DNA from: Ancylomarina sp963977525
GTDB taxonomy: Bacteria; Bacteroidota; Bacteroidia; Bacteroidales; Marinifilaceae
DNA: 64,000 bases
Assembly (NCBI GenBank): GCA_963977525.1
Contig: CAXBPC010000013.1
Span: forward strand, 62,001 to 126,000
Direction of reading: 5' to 3'
The notes under the pieces: generated by a model
Told to the model about the DNA's origin: nothing
The model's database searches: none
What the model saw: the letters and a program-made list of their open reading frames with translations, nothing else
Program-made: the position numbers and the translations under genes
Shown here: positions 25,968 to 36,700 of the stretch, piece by piece
How positions within the stretch are numbered: the first letter of the stretch is position 1
Layout of the letters: the number at the start of each line of letters is the position of its first letter

Positions 25968-27281
25968 ATGAGATATACTATATCAGCGATTAAAAACCTA
26001 CTGTTTGCAGCAATTCTGCTGAGCTTTCCATTTGTGAATCAGGCTGGTGAGAAAGAAGATGAAAATAGAATTGCTACGACTGCAAATTCTACTTCAGAGT
26101 TTTCATTACAGATTGAACATGATTCTAAAGTGCTGAGTAATGATCTATCAAAGGTTAATAACGGTCCTGTGAATACAAATGAGGATTATACTTGGCGTAT
26201 TGAAAAATTAAATGAAGCAAGTCCAGTTCAATTAGACTTTAATGATATCGTTAAGCGCTACATCGATGTATACTCAATAAGACATCGTGATAAAACAGCT
26301 GAGATTTTGGGTTTAAGTGAAATCTACTTCCCAATTTTCGAAGAGTATTTGGATAAATATGGCTTACCTCTAGAGTTAAAATATATAGCTGTAATTGAAT
26401 CGGCTTTAAACCCTAAAGCAAGATCTCGATCAGGTGCAACTGGGCTATGGCAGTTCATGTACCATGCAAGCCGTATGTTCGATTTGAAAATATCTTCTTA
26501 CGTTGATGAGAGAATGGATCCTGTTAAATCAACCGATGCAGCATGTAAATACCTACAATATCTTTATCGTATTTTTGGCGATTGGCAGTTAGCTATTGCT
26601 GCATACAATGGTGGGCCTGGTGTTGTTCGCGACGCGATAAAAGCATCTGGAGGTAAGACAAACTTTTGGGAAATTGCAGCTTTCTTGCCAGATCAAACAA
26701 GAACTTACGTGCCAGCTTTTATAGCTGTTAACTACGTAATGAATTACAATAAGGAGCATGATATTATTCCAAATGATATGGAATTCTCCTATTTGAAACT
26801 TTCTGATGTTAATGTGAAGCAAGCCTTGTCTTTGCAAACTGTTTCCAAAGAATTGGGAATTTCGATTTCTGATTTAAGACGTCTGAATCCTATCTATAAA
26901 CTTGATTTTATTCCTAAGAGTGAGTTGCCAGCGAAATTGACATTACCTATCGATAAAGCGCTTGCATTTGTTGAACTGGAAACGAAACTATACTCAGTTC
27001 ATCAAACGAAAGTTTTGTATCAGGATATAGAAACGAATATGTCATCGACAAAAGGGAAGAAATGTATTGTTCACGTGGTAAAAGCAGGTGAGTTTTTTCA
27101 TAAGATTGCCATGAAGTATGCTTGTACTAGCACGAATATCAAGAAATGGAATAACCTCACTGGAGATATGTTACACATTGGACAGAAACTAAAAGTTTGG
27201 GTTCCAAAATCAGATACAAGTAGAACGTCAAATGTTGGATTAGAGGTTGATGATAAAGAGCTCAGTATGCTTTCAAACTAA
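25968..27281 (+). CDS. Membrane-associated lytic transglycosylase with LysM domain (MltD-like)
   Basis: 437 residues with an N-terminal signal (~1-25). The SLT domain has the catalytic Glu144 in IAVIESALNP, followed by RSGATGLWQFM and the AAYNGGPGVV block. One LysM repeat is clear at ~367-411 (HVVKAGEFFHKIAMKYACTS to LKVWV); the stretch at ~285-330 looks like a worn second one. It cleaves the MurNAc-GlcNAc bond to form anhydro-muropeptides. It lies 46 bases ahead of the DUF4837 lipoprotein gene. Confidence 0.92.
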   Translation: MRYTISAIKNLLFAAILLSFPFVNQAGEKEDENRIATTANSTSEFSLQIEHDSKVLSNDLSKVNNGPVNTNEDYTWRIEKLNEASPVQLDFNDIVKRYIDVYSIRHRDKTAEILGLSEIYFPIFEEYLDKYGLPLELKYIAVIESALNPKARSRSGATGLWQFMYHASRMFDLKISSYVDERMDPVKSTDAACKYLQYLYRIFGDWQLAIAAYNGGPGVVRDAIKASGGKTNFWEIAAFLPDQTRTYVPAFIAVNYVMNYNKEHDIIPNDMEFSYLKLSDVNVKQALSLQTVSKELGISISDLRRLNPIYKLDFIPKSELPAKLTLPIDKALAFVELETKLYSVHQTKVLYQDIETNMSSTKGKKCIVHVVKAGEFFHKIAMKYACTSTNIKKWNNLTGDMLHIGQKLKVWVPKSDTSRTSNVGLEVDDKELSMLSN

Positions 27282-27326
27282 AGACCATAAAGACTAGAAA
27301 AATAAATTTTAATTAAAATATTGGTA

Positions 27327-28343
27327 ATGAGATCTATTATAAAATTAAGTGTCATTATTTTGATTCTTATCACAAGTATAAGTTCATGTAAGAAAACAAC
27401 TAAAGGCCTAATGCCTACAGTTACTGGTGAATCTGGGGAAGTGATTGTTTTAAGTAGTAAGTCATTATTTGACGGTGTTGTTGGTGATTCTATTAAAGCT
27501 ATTTTTAATGACATTCAGGTAGGTATGCCACAAGATGAAGCTGTAATGGATTTATTCCATCTGAATCATGAAGGTTTTACAAGTATGTTTAAAACCCACC
27601 GAAGTATTCTAGAAATCAAGGTCTCATCTTCTGTAAAGAAAACGAGGTTGGTTGTAAAAAATAATATGTATGCACGCACTCAGGCATTTATGCGTATTGA
27701 GGCTGCTAGCAACAAAGAGATATTAGAAGTAATTGAGGAGAATAGAACTAAGATTTTAGGTTATTTCCTTAAAAGTGAGCGAACTCGGAAAGTAGGTGTA
27801 ATATCAAAAGCTCCTGTACAAGAGATATTCGATTATCTGAGAAAAAATAAGAAGTTTACATTAGCTTTTCCATCGGGATACGAAATTGGTAAAATTGAAC
27901 CTGATTTTTTCTGGGTTAAAAAAGAATCTCCACGGTCAAGTCAGGGGATGTTTGTATACACATACGACTATCTTGCAGAAGAGGCTTTTGATAAGAATTC
28001 GATTTTGATGATGAGAAATGCGATGCTTAAAGATCTTGTTCCTGGGCAAAACAAAGGAAGTTATATGACAACTGAGATGAATTTCCCAATTTCTTTTAAT
28101 CATTTTGATTTTCAAGGAAACTATGCTGTTGAGATGAGAGGTTTATGGAAAGTGAATGGTGACTTTATGGGAGGCCCATTTGTAAATATGTCATTTCTGG
28201 ACTCAGTGAATAACCGAGTGATTTGTATGGATGCATATGTGTATTTCCCTAACAACGATAAGCGCGAGCTATTGAGAGAGTTGGAAGCTGTAATGCACAC
28301 ATACACACCAGTAAAAGAGGTGGTGAAGAAGAAAAAGAAATAG
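27327..28343 (+). CDS. DUF4837 family lipoprotein
   Basis: 338 residues from the ATG at 27327. The lipobox ISSC gives Cys21. The body matches DUF4837, a Bacteroidota-specific family of unknown role, with VIVLSSKSLFDG early and MRGLWKVNGDFMGGPFV late. It ends in a Lys-rich tail. Probably co-transcribed with the upstream lytic transglycosylase gene and the small gene downstream. Confidence 0.85.
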   Translation: MRSIIKLSVIILILITSISSCKKTTKGLMPTVTGESGEVIVLSSKSLFDGVVGDSIKAIFNDIQVGMPQDEAVMDLFHLNHEGFTSMFKTHRSILEIKVSSSVKKTRLVVKNNMYARTQAFMRIEAASNKEILEVIEENRTKILGYFLKSERTRKVGVISKAPVQEIFDYLRKNKKFTLAFPSGYEIGKIEPDFFWVKKESPRSSQGMFVYTYDYLAEEAFDKNSILMMRNAMLKDLVPGQNKGSYMTTEMNFPISFNHFDFQGNYAVEMRGLWKVNGDFMGGPFVNMSFLDSVNNRVICMDAYVYFPNNDKRELLRELEAVMHTYTPVKEVVKKKKK

Positions 28344-28366
28344 TTTAGGCTTTTGCCTGATAGAAG

Positions 28367-28768
28367 TTGAATGAATATCAATTGCAAGTGAATCTTCCAG
28401 AGTATAATAATATAAAAGTTTCAAAATATCGCGACAAAGTTGAGATTCTTAGACAAGTTGCGGCTCAAATTGAAAAGGATTTTTATCAATTTGGTTTTGA
28501 AGTGAAATTCTCTGGTGAGCCAGTAGATGCTTATAATGAATTGTTTGCACAGATAAACGAGCATGTGGCATATATGCTCAGCCAAGATTATCATCGCTTA
28601 GTTTTACTCTTGTATCAAATTGATTTGAGTGAAAAAGAGATTATAAAAAATGAATTGAAATATCCAGATGTGGATAAGCATCAGCTTTTATCTGAAATGA
28701 TTATTCAGCGAGAGCTTAAGAAGGTACTTATTCGAAATTATTTTAAAGAAAACCCAGATAAATTATAA
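28367..28768 (+). CDS. Conserved hypothetical protein with a non-ATG start
   Basis: 133 residues, soluble, helical, charged; no domain recognised. The frame has a stop just upstream (28361) and no ATG before residue 89, so translation must begin at TTG 28367 or the GTG at 28388. It starts 23 bases after the DUF4837 stop, suggesting co-transcription. The codon pattern and length make it look real. Function unknown. Confidence 0.65.
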   Translation: MNEYQLQVNLPEYNNIKVSKYRDKVEILRQVAAQIEKDFYQFGFEVKFSGEPVDAYNELFAQINEHVAYMLSQDYHRLVLLLYQIDLSEKEIIKNELKYPDVDKHQLLSEMIIQRELKKVLIRNYFKENPDKL

Positions 28769-28972
28769 ATCTATTTGATTATTAGATGATGAAATAGAGC
28801 AAGATGATTATAATAGATTTTTTCTTTAATCTTATTACTTTTGTGAAAACATAATCGGATTACTCTTTTATATACGATGTTAGAGATTGTATGGAAGTGA
28901 AGTTTTATTAATTACGGACTAATATTTTTTTTTAAGAAGGTAATCCAATCGATATATATAAAATACATACTG

Positions 28973-30052
28973 ATGAAAGACACTAAAATAAAAGTTGGAA
29001 TAACTCAAGGTGATATAAATGGGATTGGTTACGAGGTAATTATTAAAACCTTAATGGACAGTCGAATTTTGGAGATTTGTACACCAATTATTTATGGCTC
29101 TCCAAAAGTTGCTGCTTATCACAAGAAAGCACTTAATATTGAGGATTTTAGTTTAAATAATATCAAATCAGCACAGGATTCTCATTCTAAAAGAGTGAAT
29201 GTTATCAATTGTACTGATGAGAATATAAAAGTTGAACTAGGAAAGTCAACAACAAGTGCAGGTGCTGCATCTTTGGCTTCTTTGGAGGCAGCAGTTAAAG
29301 ATTTGAAAGAAGGGTATATTGACGTCTTGTTAACTGCACCTATCAATAAAAAAAATATACAATCGGAAGATTTTGTATTTCCAGGGCATACAGAATACCT
29401 AGAATCTAGAATAAACTCAGGAAAATCGTTAATGCTATTGATTAGCGAGAAGCTTAGAGTTGGCGTTGTAACAGGCCATATTCCTATTTCTAAGGTTTCT
29501 GAAAGTATTACCGAAGAGAAAATCATTGAGAAATTGAATATTTTGAACAAATCATTGATTCAAGATTTCGGTATTCGTAAGCCTAAAGTGGCAGTTCTTA
29601 GCTTAAATCCTCATGCAGGTGATGATGGATTGATTGGTTCTGAGGAGAAAGATGTGATTATTCCTGCTATCGAAAAAGCAAGAAAGAGCGGCATAATGGC
29701 TTTAGGTCCTTATCCTGCTGATGGTTTCTTCGGATCAAGTGATTATTCAAAGTTCGATGCAATTTTAGCGATGTATCACGATCAAGGTTTAACAGCATTT
29801 AAAGCTTTGTCTTTTGATTCAGGTGTAAATTTCACAGCTGGTCTATCTAAAGTTAGAACTTCACCTGCTCATGGTACAGCTTATGCTATTGCTGGCACCA
29901 ATGTTGCTTCACCAGAATCTTTCCAAAAGGCCTTATATATGGCTATTGATGTTTATAACAATAGAATCCAATTCGAAGAACTAAGTAAGGATCCTATGAA
30001 AGTGAAAGCACCTAGTAACGATCATCAAAATAAGAGACAGCCGATTAAATAA
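28973..30052 (+). CDS. pdxA: 4-hydroxythreonine-4-phosphate dehydrogenase
   Basis: 359 residues. It oxidises 4-phosphohydroxy-L-threonine with NAD in pyridoxal-phosphate synthesis. Family blocks: GVTQGDINGIGYEV-type opening (VGITQGDINGIGYEV), APINKKNIQ, FPGHTEYL with a metal/substrate His, SLNPHAGDDG, AMYHDQGLTAFKAL and SPAHGTAYAIAG. A 51-base gap to ruvA suggests an operon pdxA-ruvA-sprA. Confidence 0.95.
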   Translation: MKDTKIKVGITQGDINGIGYEVIIKTLMDSRILEICTPIIYGSPKVAAYHKKALNIEDFSLNNIKSAQDSHSKRVNVINCTDENIKVELGKSTTSAGAASLASLEAAVKDLKEGYIDVLLTAPINKKNIQSEDFVFPGHTEYLESRINSGKSLMLLISEKLRVGVVTGHIPISKVSESITEEKIIEKLNILNKSLIQDFGIRKPKVAVLSLNPHAGDDGLIGSEEKDVIIPAIEKARKSGIMALGPYPADGFFGSSDYSKFDAILAMYHDQGLTAFKALSFDSGVNFTAGLSKVRTSPAHGTAYAIAGTNVASPESFQKALYMAIDVYNNRIQFEELSKDPMKVKAPSNDHQNKRQPIK

Positions 30053-30103
30053 TTAGCTGTTTAAAATTGAATACTGTAAGTAAATTCATCCAAACTTACC
30101 TAT

Positions 30104-30685
30104 ATGTTTGAATATATAAAAGGCGATATAAGTGAATTAACCCCCACTGCTGTTATTGTAGAGAATCACGGCATGGGTTATTATATCAACATTACACTTA
30201 ATACTTATTCTCAACTTTCGGGACACAAATCTGCACAATTATACTTACATCAGGTTATTCGTGATGATGCACACTTATTGTTTGGATTTAAAGAATTAAA
30301 AGAAAGAGATGTGTTTCGTTTATTAATTTCTGTTTCTGGAGTTGGTGCAAATACAGCTCGAGTAATGCTTTCATCGTTGACAGCTGAGGAGATAAAAAAA
30401 GCTATTTTTTCTAATAATTCGAAGACTTTACAAGATGTAAAAGGTATTGGTGCTAAAACTGCACAACGAATTATTATTGAACTTAAAGATAAGATTGGTA
30501 AGGAAGATGAGTTGGGTGAAATTCTATTGCCTCAGAACAATACAATTAGAGAAGAAGCGTTATCAGCTTTAGTAATGCTTGGTTTTGCAAAAAACACAGT
30601 TACTAAAGTTCTTGATAAAGTAATTAAAGCGAATGCACCTGCAAGTGTTGAAGAACTTATAAAGATAGCTCTTAAACAATTGTAA
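30104..30685 (+). CDS. ruvA: Holliday junction helicase subunit RuvA
   Basis: 193 residues: an OB-fold N-domain (MFEYIKGDI...GYYINITLNTYSQL), helix-hairpin-helix motifs (LLISVSGVGANTARVML and LQDVKGIGAKTAQRII), and a C-terminal three-helix domain that contacts RuvB. It binds four-way junctions during branch migration. The gene lies 26 bases ahead of sprA; a ruvA-sprA-gcvH order recurs in Bacteroidota as I recall it. Confidence 0.96.
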   Translation: MFEYIKGDISELTPTAVIVENHGMGYYINITLNTYSQLSGHKSAQLYLHQVIRDDAHLLFGFKELKERDVFRLLISVSGVGANTARVMLSSLTAEEIKKAIFSNNSKTLQDVKGIGAKTAQRIIIELKDKIGKEDELGEILLPQNNTIREEALSALVMLGFAKNTVTKVLDKVIKANAPASVEELIKIALKQL

Positions 30686-30711
30686 TACCTGAATCAAAAA
30701 AAAACCCGTTC

Positions 30712-33700
30712 TTGAAAAAGTTATTGCAATGCATATTATCATTTTTATTTATATTCTTGATAGGACTGTCTCTTAATGATAGCTCTCTAAAAGCAGATAC
30801 CTATTTCTTAGAGGAACTGCAGCAGGATAGTACTCTGGTTAAGAGTGGGCAAAAAATTCATAATCCGAAATCGCCTTTTATAAAAGCAAAGAAGAAGAGT
30901 GCAAAGGATCAGACATTGCCTTATGCGTTTGACGATGAAGATGATTCTAAGCTGAAAGATGATAAAGCAAAATCACCTTTATACTTGAAGGATCCATCTA
31001 ATATCGAGAAGACGATAGTTTATGATCCAGTAACAGGGAAATATATTCTGAAGAAGCGAATTGGAGCATTGGATTATAGAAATTCAACTGCAATGTCGAA
31101 AAAGGAATTTCATGAACAGCAAAATCAGAATGCTCTACGAGATTATTGGATGGAGCGTGTTTTGTCTGATAGAAATTTGAGCGGCACTGATCAGCGTTCA
31201 TTTTTAGGCTCAAAAGTATTTGGTAAGTTATTAGAAAATACGGCTATATCTATTAAACCACAAGGGGCAGCTGAACTGAGTTTTGGTATTAGCACAACTA
31301 AAGTTGATAACCCAACTATTCCTGAATATTTACGAAAAACTACAAGTTTCGATTTTAACGAGAAAATTCAAATGAGTGTGTCGGGTAAGGTAGGCGATAT
31401 CTTATCGATGGAAGTAAATTATAATACAGAGGCAACATTTGATTATGAGAATCAGATGAAATTGGAATATAATGGTGGGGAGGATAATATCATTAGAAAA
31501 GTTGAAGCAGGTAATGTTTCAATGCCAATTTCAAATACCTTAATTACCGGAGGACAGAATTTGTTTGGTGTTAAAACTGAGATGCAGTTTGGAAAATTAT
31601 CTGTCGCCTCGGTTTTCTCGCAACAAAAAGGAGAGACTAAGGTCGTGAATATGGAAAATGGCGCTCAAAAAAATGAGTTTGAAATTTCTGCTGATCAATA
31701 CGAAGCCAATCGTCACTTCTTTCTATCAAAATATTTCTACGATAACTACGATCAGGCATTAGCTAAATTGGCATTTGTAAATTCTGCAGTAACAATTAAT
31801 AAAATTGAAGTTTGGATTACCAATAAAAATTCAAATTTTGAGGATTCAAGAAACTTCATTGGTTTTGTAGATATTGGAGAAAATCAAGCGAACATTCATA
31901 ATACAGCATTATTTTCTCAGACTGAAGCAGGAGTATACCCGTCAAATACAAGAAATAATGTTTACGATCAGATGACCACGACGTATGGAAATATTCGTGA
32001 TATCAATCAGGTTACAAATACATTATCACCATTAGCACCAGGCTTTACGGCAGGAAAAGATTATGAAAAAGTAGAAAATGCACGCCTTCTAAACGAATCA
32101 GAATATACACTAAACCGCCGTTTAGGATATATTTCTCTGAATCAGTCCTTAAATGCAGATGAAGTTGTTGCGGTAGCTTATCAGTACACAGCAAATGGTG
32201 AAGTATTTCAAGTGGGTGAGCTTATAGGCACAAGTGTTAGTGCGCCTCAATCACTTTTTCTAAAGCTGATTAAGGGTACGAATCTGAATCCAACGCTTCC
32301 AACTTGGGAGTTGATGATGAAGAATATTTATAATATTGGAGCTTATCAGGTTAATTCTGAGGATTTCCGTTTAGATGTTTTGTATCAAAATGACCAAGCA
32401 GGTTCGCAATTAAATTACATCGATACGGATGGGTCTGGAAAGAATGAAATTTTATTGAACCTATTGAATCTTGATAATTTAAATTCACAACTAGATCCTA
32501 GTCCTGATGGGATGTTTGACTTTATTGAGGGATTAACGATTTATTCGAATAAAGGACGTATTATTTTTCCTTCTAAAGAACCTTTTGGGTCTTATTTAAG
32601 ATCGAAAATAACTAATAATGCTCTAGCTGATAAATATGCATTTGACGAACTGTATACGAAAACACAGAATGATGCTCAGCAAATAGCAGAAAAAAATAAG
32701 TATGCTCTAAAGGGAAGTTATAAATCAATTGGGGGTTCAGAAATTTCCTTGAATGCACTTAATGTACAACCAGGTTCTGTTGATGTTAAGGCTGGTGGAA
32801 TAAAGCTTATTGAGAATATTGATTATACCGTAGATTATACTTTAGGGCGTGTTAAGATTATTAACCAGGCACTATTAGAAGCAGGAACGCCAATCTCAAT
32901 TTCATCAGAAAGTAATTCATTATTTAATATCCAAACTAAAACATTGGTTGGTGTTCAAATGGATTATCAATTTAATAATGATTTTAATTTAGGTGCGACT
33001 GTTATGTACTTGTCTGAGCAACCACTGACTCAGAAAGTAAATATTGGTGATGAGCCTATTTCAAATACGATTTTGGGATTGAATGGTAGCTATAGGACAG
33101 AGTCAATGTTCTTAACCAACTTGGTTGATAAGCTTCCATTTATTGAAACTAAAGAACCATCTCAAATTTCGGTTGAAGGTGAATTTGCTCAATTAATGCC
33201 AGGACATAATAAAGCGATTGGCAGTTCAGGAACGGCATATATAGATGATTTTGAGGGAACGGAAACCTCAATAGACATGAATAATTACAATGCTTGGGTT
33301 TTAGCCAGTACACCACAAAATCATCCAGAGTTTCCTGAAGGAAATTTGAATAATGATTTGGCATATGGCTACAATCGTGCTAAATTAGCCTGGTATGTGA
33401 TCGACCCTCTTTTTAATAGAAATACATCTACGACTCCTTCACATATTCGATCAGATAAAGAACAATTATCGAATCATTACGTCCGTGAGGTTTATGAAGA
33501 AGAGATTTGGCCAAATAAGGAAACTGCTTCTGGTGTTCCAACAAACATATCAGTACTGAATTTAGCCTATTACCCTGATGAGAAAGGACCTTATAATTAT
33601 GAAGTAGATGGGCAAGCTAATGTTTCGGCAGGTATGAATACTGATGGAACATTGAAGAATCCGGAAACACGGTGGGGTGGTATCATGCGAAAGATCGAAA

Positions 33701-36700
33701 CGAACGATTTTGAGGCTGCTAATATTGCTTATGTTGAGTTTTGGATGATGGATCCGTTTGTATATGATCAAACCCATAATGGAGGAGATATTGTTATAAA
33801 CTTGGGAAATATTTCAGAGGATGTTCTGAAAGATTCACGTAAAGGATTCGAGAATGGATTACCTATAAGTAGTAATATTATTTTAGTTGATTCTACTGCT
33901 TGGGGACGTGTACCTTTAGTTCAATCCTTGGTTAATGCTTTTGATAATGACAATCAATCTCGAAAATTTCAAGATGTTGGGATGGATGGTCTCAGTACTG
34001 AAGATGAAATTACATTCTTCGATAAATATATCTTAGATATTCAAAATTCAGCAAGTTTAGGAGCTGGTTCAAAGGCATACTCTGACGCTATATCTGACCC
34101 TTCTAGTGATAACTTCCACTATTTTAGAGGTTCAGAATATGATGCTGATGAAGTAAGTATTCTAGAGAGATATAAAGATTTTAATGGCCCAGATGGTAAT
34201 TCTCCTACTGCTGACCTATCAAATGAATCATACCCGACATCAGCAACTACTTTGCCAGATGTTGAGGACATAAATCATGACAATACGTTAAGTGAGACGG
34301 AATCGTACTACGAATATAAAATTCATCTTGAACCTAATGAGATGAACGTAGGGCAAAACTTTATAGTGAATAAAGTTGAAAGTACAGTTGATCTTGCTAA
34401 TGGTACAAAGGGAACAGTAAATTGGTTTCAATTTAAGGTTCCAGTTGAGGAATATGATGGAAAACTTGGTAACATAAACGACTTTACTTCGATTCGTTTC
34501 ATGAGAATGATGATGAAGAACTTCGAAGAAGAGGTTGTTTTACGTTTCGCAAGTTTAGATTTAATTCGTGATGATTGGAGAAAATATGATCAAACACTTC
34601 GTCCTGATTTAACACCATCTTCAGAAGATACTCGTTTTGAAATTTCAGCAGTAAATATTGAGGAGAATGCTGAAAAAGAGCCAATAAATTATGTATTGCC
34701 TCCGGGAATCGATCGTGTTGTTGACCCTAGTAATCCACAGTTATTGCAATTGAATGAACAGGCTATTCAATTAAAAGTAACAGATATGGAGGAAGGGGAT
34801 GCAAAAGCAGCTTACAAAACTCTTAATATGGATATTCGTAAGTATGGTACACTTAAAATGGATGTGCATGCTGAGCAGATTGATGATCTGAATCTAGAAG
34901 ATGATGATCTTAGAGTTTTTATCCGAATGGGTTCCGATTATCAGAACAACTATTACGAATATGAAATTCCGCTTAAACTGACACCTCATGGTCGTTATAC
35001 AAATGAGAATTTGGATGACAGATTAATTGTTTGGCCTGATGCTAACCGCTTCGATTTTAAGTTGAAACTCTTCTCTGGAATTAAGCAGATGAGAAATAAT
35101 GAGATGCGTCAAGCTGGATCTTCAACAGATTTGTTGACTGTGTTCTCTAGAAATGTAAATGAGTTAGATAGAAATGCAGAATCTGTAGCTGAGAATAATA
35201 AGATCAGTATAAAGGGTAATCCAAATCTAGCTAATGTTCGTACAGTGATGGTAGGTGTTAGATACCCCCAAGAAGGAAATGCCAATGATGGAGAAAGACG
35301 AGCTATTGAGGTTTGGTTGAATGAACTACGTTTGACTGATTTTGATGAAGATGGCGGATGGGCAGCTAACTTGAGAGTAACAACTAAATTAGCAGATCTA
35401 GGTACACTAACATGGGCGGGTAGCCGAATGACTGATGGTTTTGGTGGTATCGAAGATGGTGTGAATAATAGAAATAAAGAAGATATTTTCCAATATGATT
35501 TCTCTGCAAGTTTAGAGCTGGGTAAATTTTTCCCTGAGAATTCAGGAGTGAGAATACCAATGTATTACGCTATCTCAGAAGAAACGTCAAATCCAGAGTA
35601 TAATCCTCTTGATCCTGATATTACTCTTGATGTTGCATTAGATCAAGCAGCAAATAAGAAGGAACGTGACTCGATTAAGCATATTGCTCAAGATTATACC
35701 AAGCGTAAGAGTTTTAACCTGACCAATGTTCGTATCGAAAAACAAGATGGTAAAGCAAAACTATTGGATATTGCCAATCTGTCTGCAACTTATTCCTTTA
35801 ACGAAACGTATTCTCGTAATGTAAATGAGGTGCGCGATTTAGAAAAGAACTATCGCGGAGTATTGAATTATACATACAGTTCTCGTCCAAAGAATTACTC
35901 ACCTTTTAAGAAGTCAAAATCTTTAAAGTCGCCATATTTAAGACTACTACGCGATTTTAATTTCTATTTAATGCCTACTCAGGTTTCTGTTCGTTCTGAT
36001 ATTCAGAGATATTATAGAGAGATTGAGACTAGAAATGTTGAACAACCAGATCTATTAATAACTCCAACTTACGATAAGAATTTTAATTGGTATCGCTATT
36101 ACGATTTGAAGTACAACTTAACAAAGAATCTTAAGTTTGACTTCTCTGCTACAAATACCTCCCGTATCGACGAGCCAGATGGTATTGTTGATAAGGATAG
36201 AGATCGTGATGTTTATAAAATATGGAAGGATTCGATTTGGAATAACCTTATGGATGGTGGACGTAATGTGCAGTATCATCATAATTTTAATGTCACATAT
36301 AAGGTGCCAATAAATAAGATTCCATTCTTGAATTGGACTTCTTTAACAACTCGTTATACAGGTTCGTATGATTGGAATGCTGGTGCAATATTAGAAGATA
36401 AAGCTCTTGATCATGGTAATACGGTTCGTAACTCGAATAATATTCAATTGAATGGTCAACTAAATATGGTTAACCTTTATAATAAGTCAAAATTCCTGAA
36501 GAGAATCAATCAGAAATATAGCGGATCAAGACGATATAAAACGAGGAGTAAGAAATTCGAAAAAGTAACTTATGAAGGAGAAGTTGACGAATTAAAGGCT
36601 AATGTTGGTAAATCTGTTTATCACAAATTGGGGACCAAGGATATTCTAGTTAAAGTTTATGATCTAGAAGGGAAAGAAGTAAGAGTTGAGTACCGTGCAT

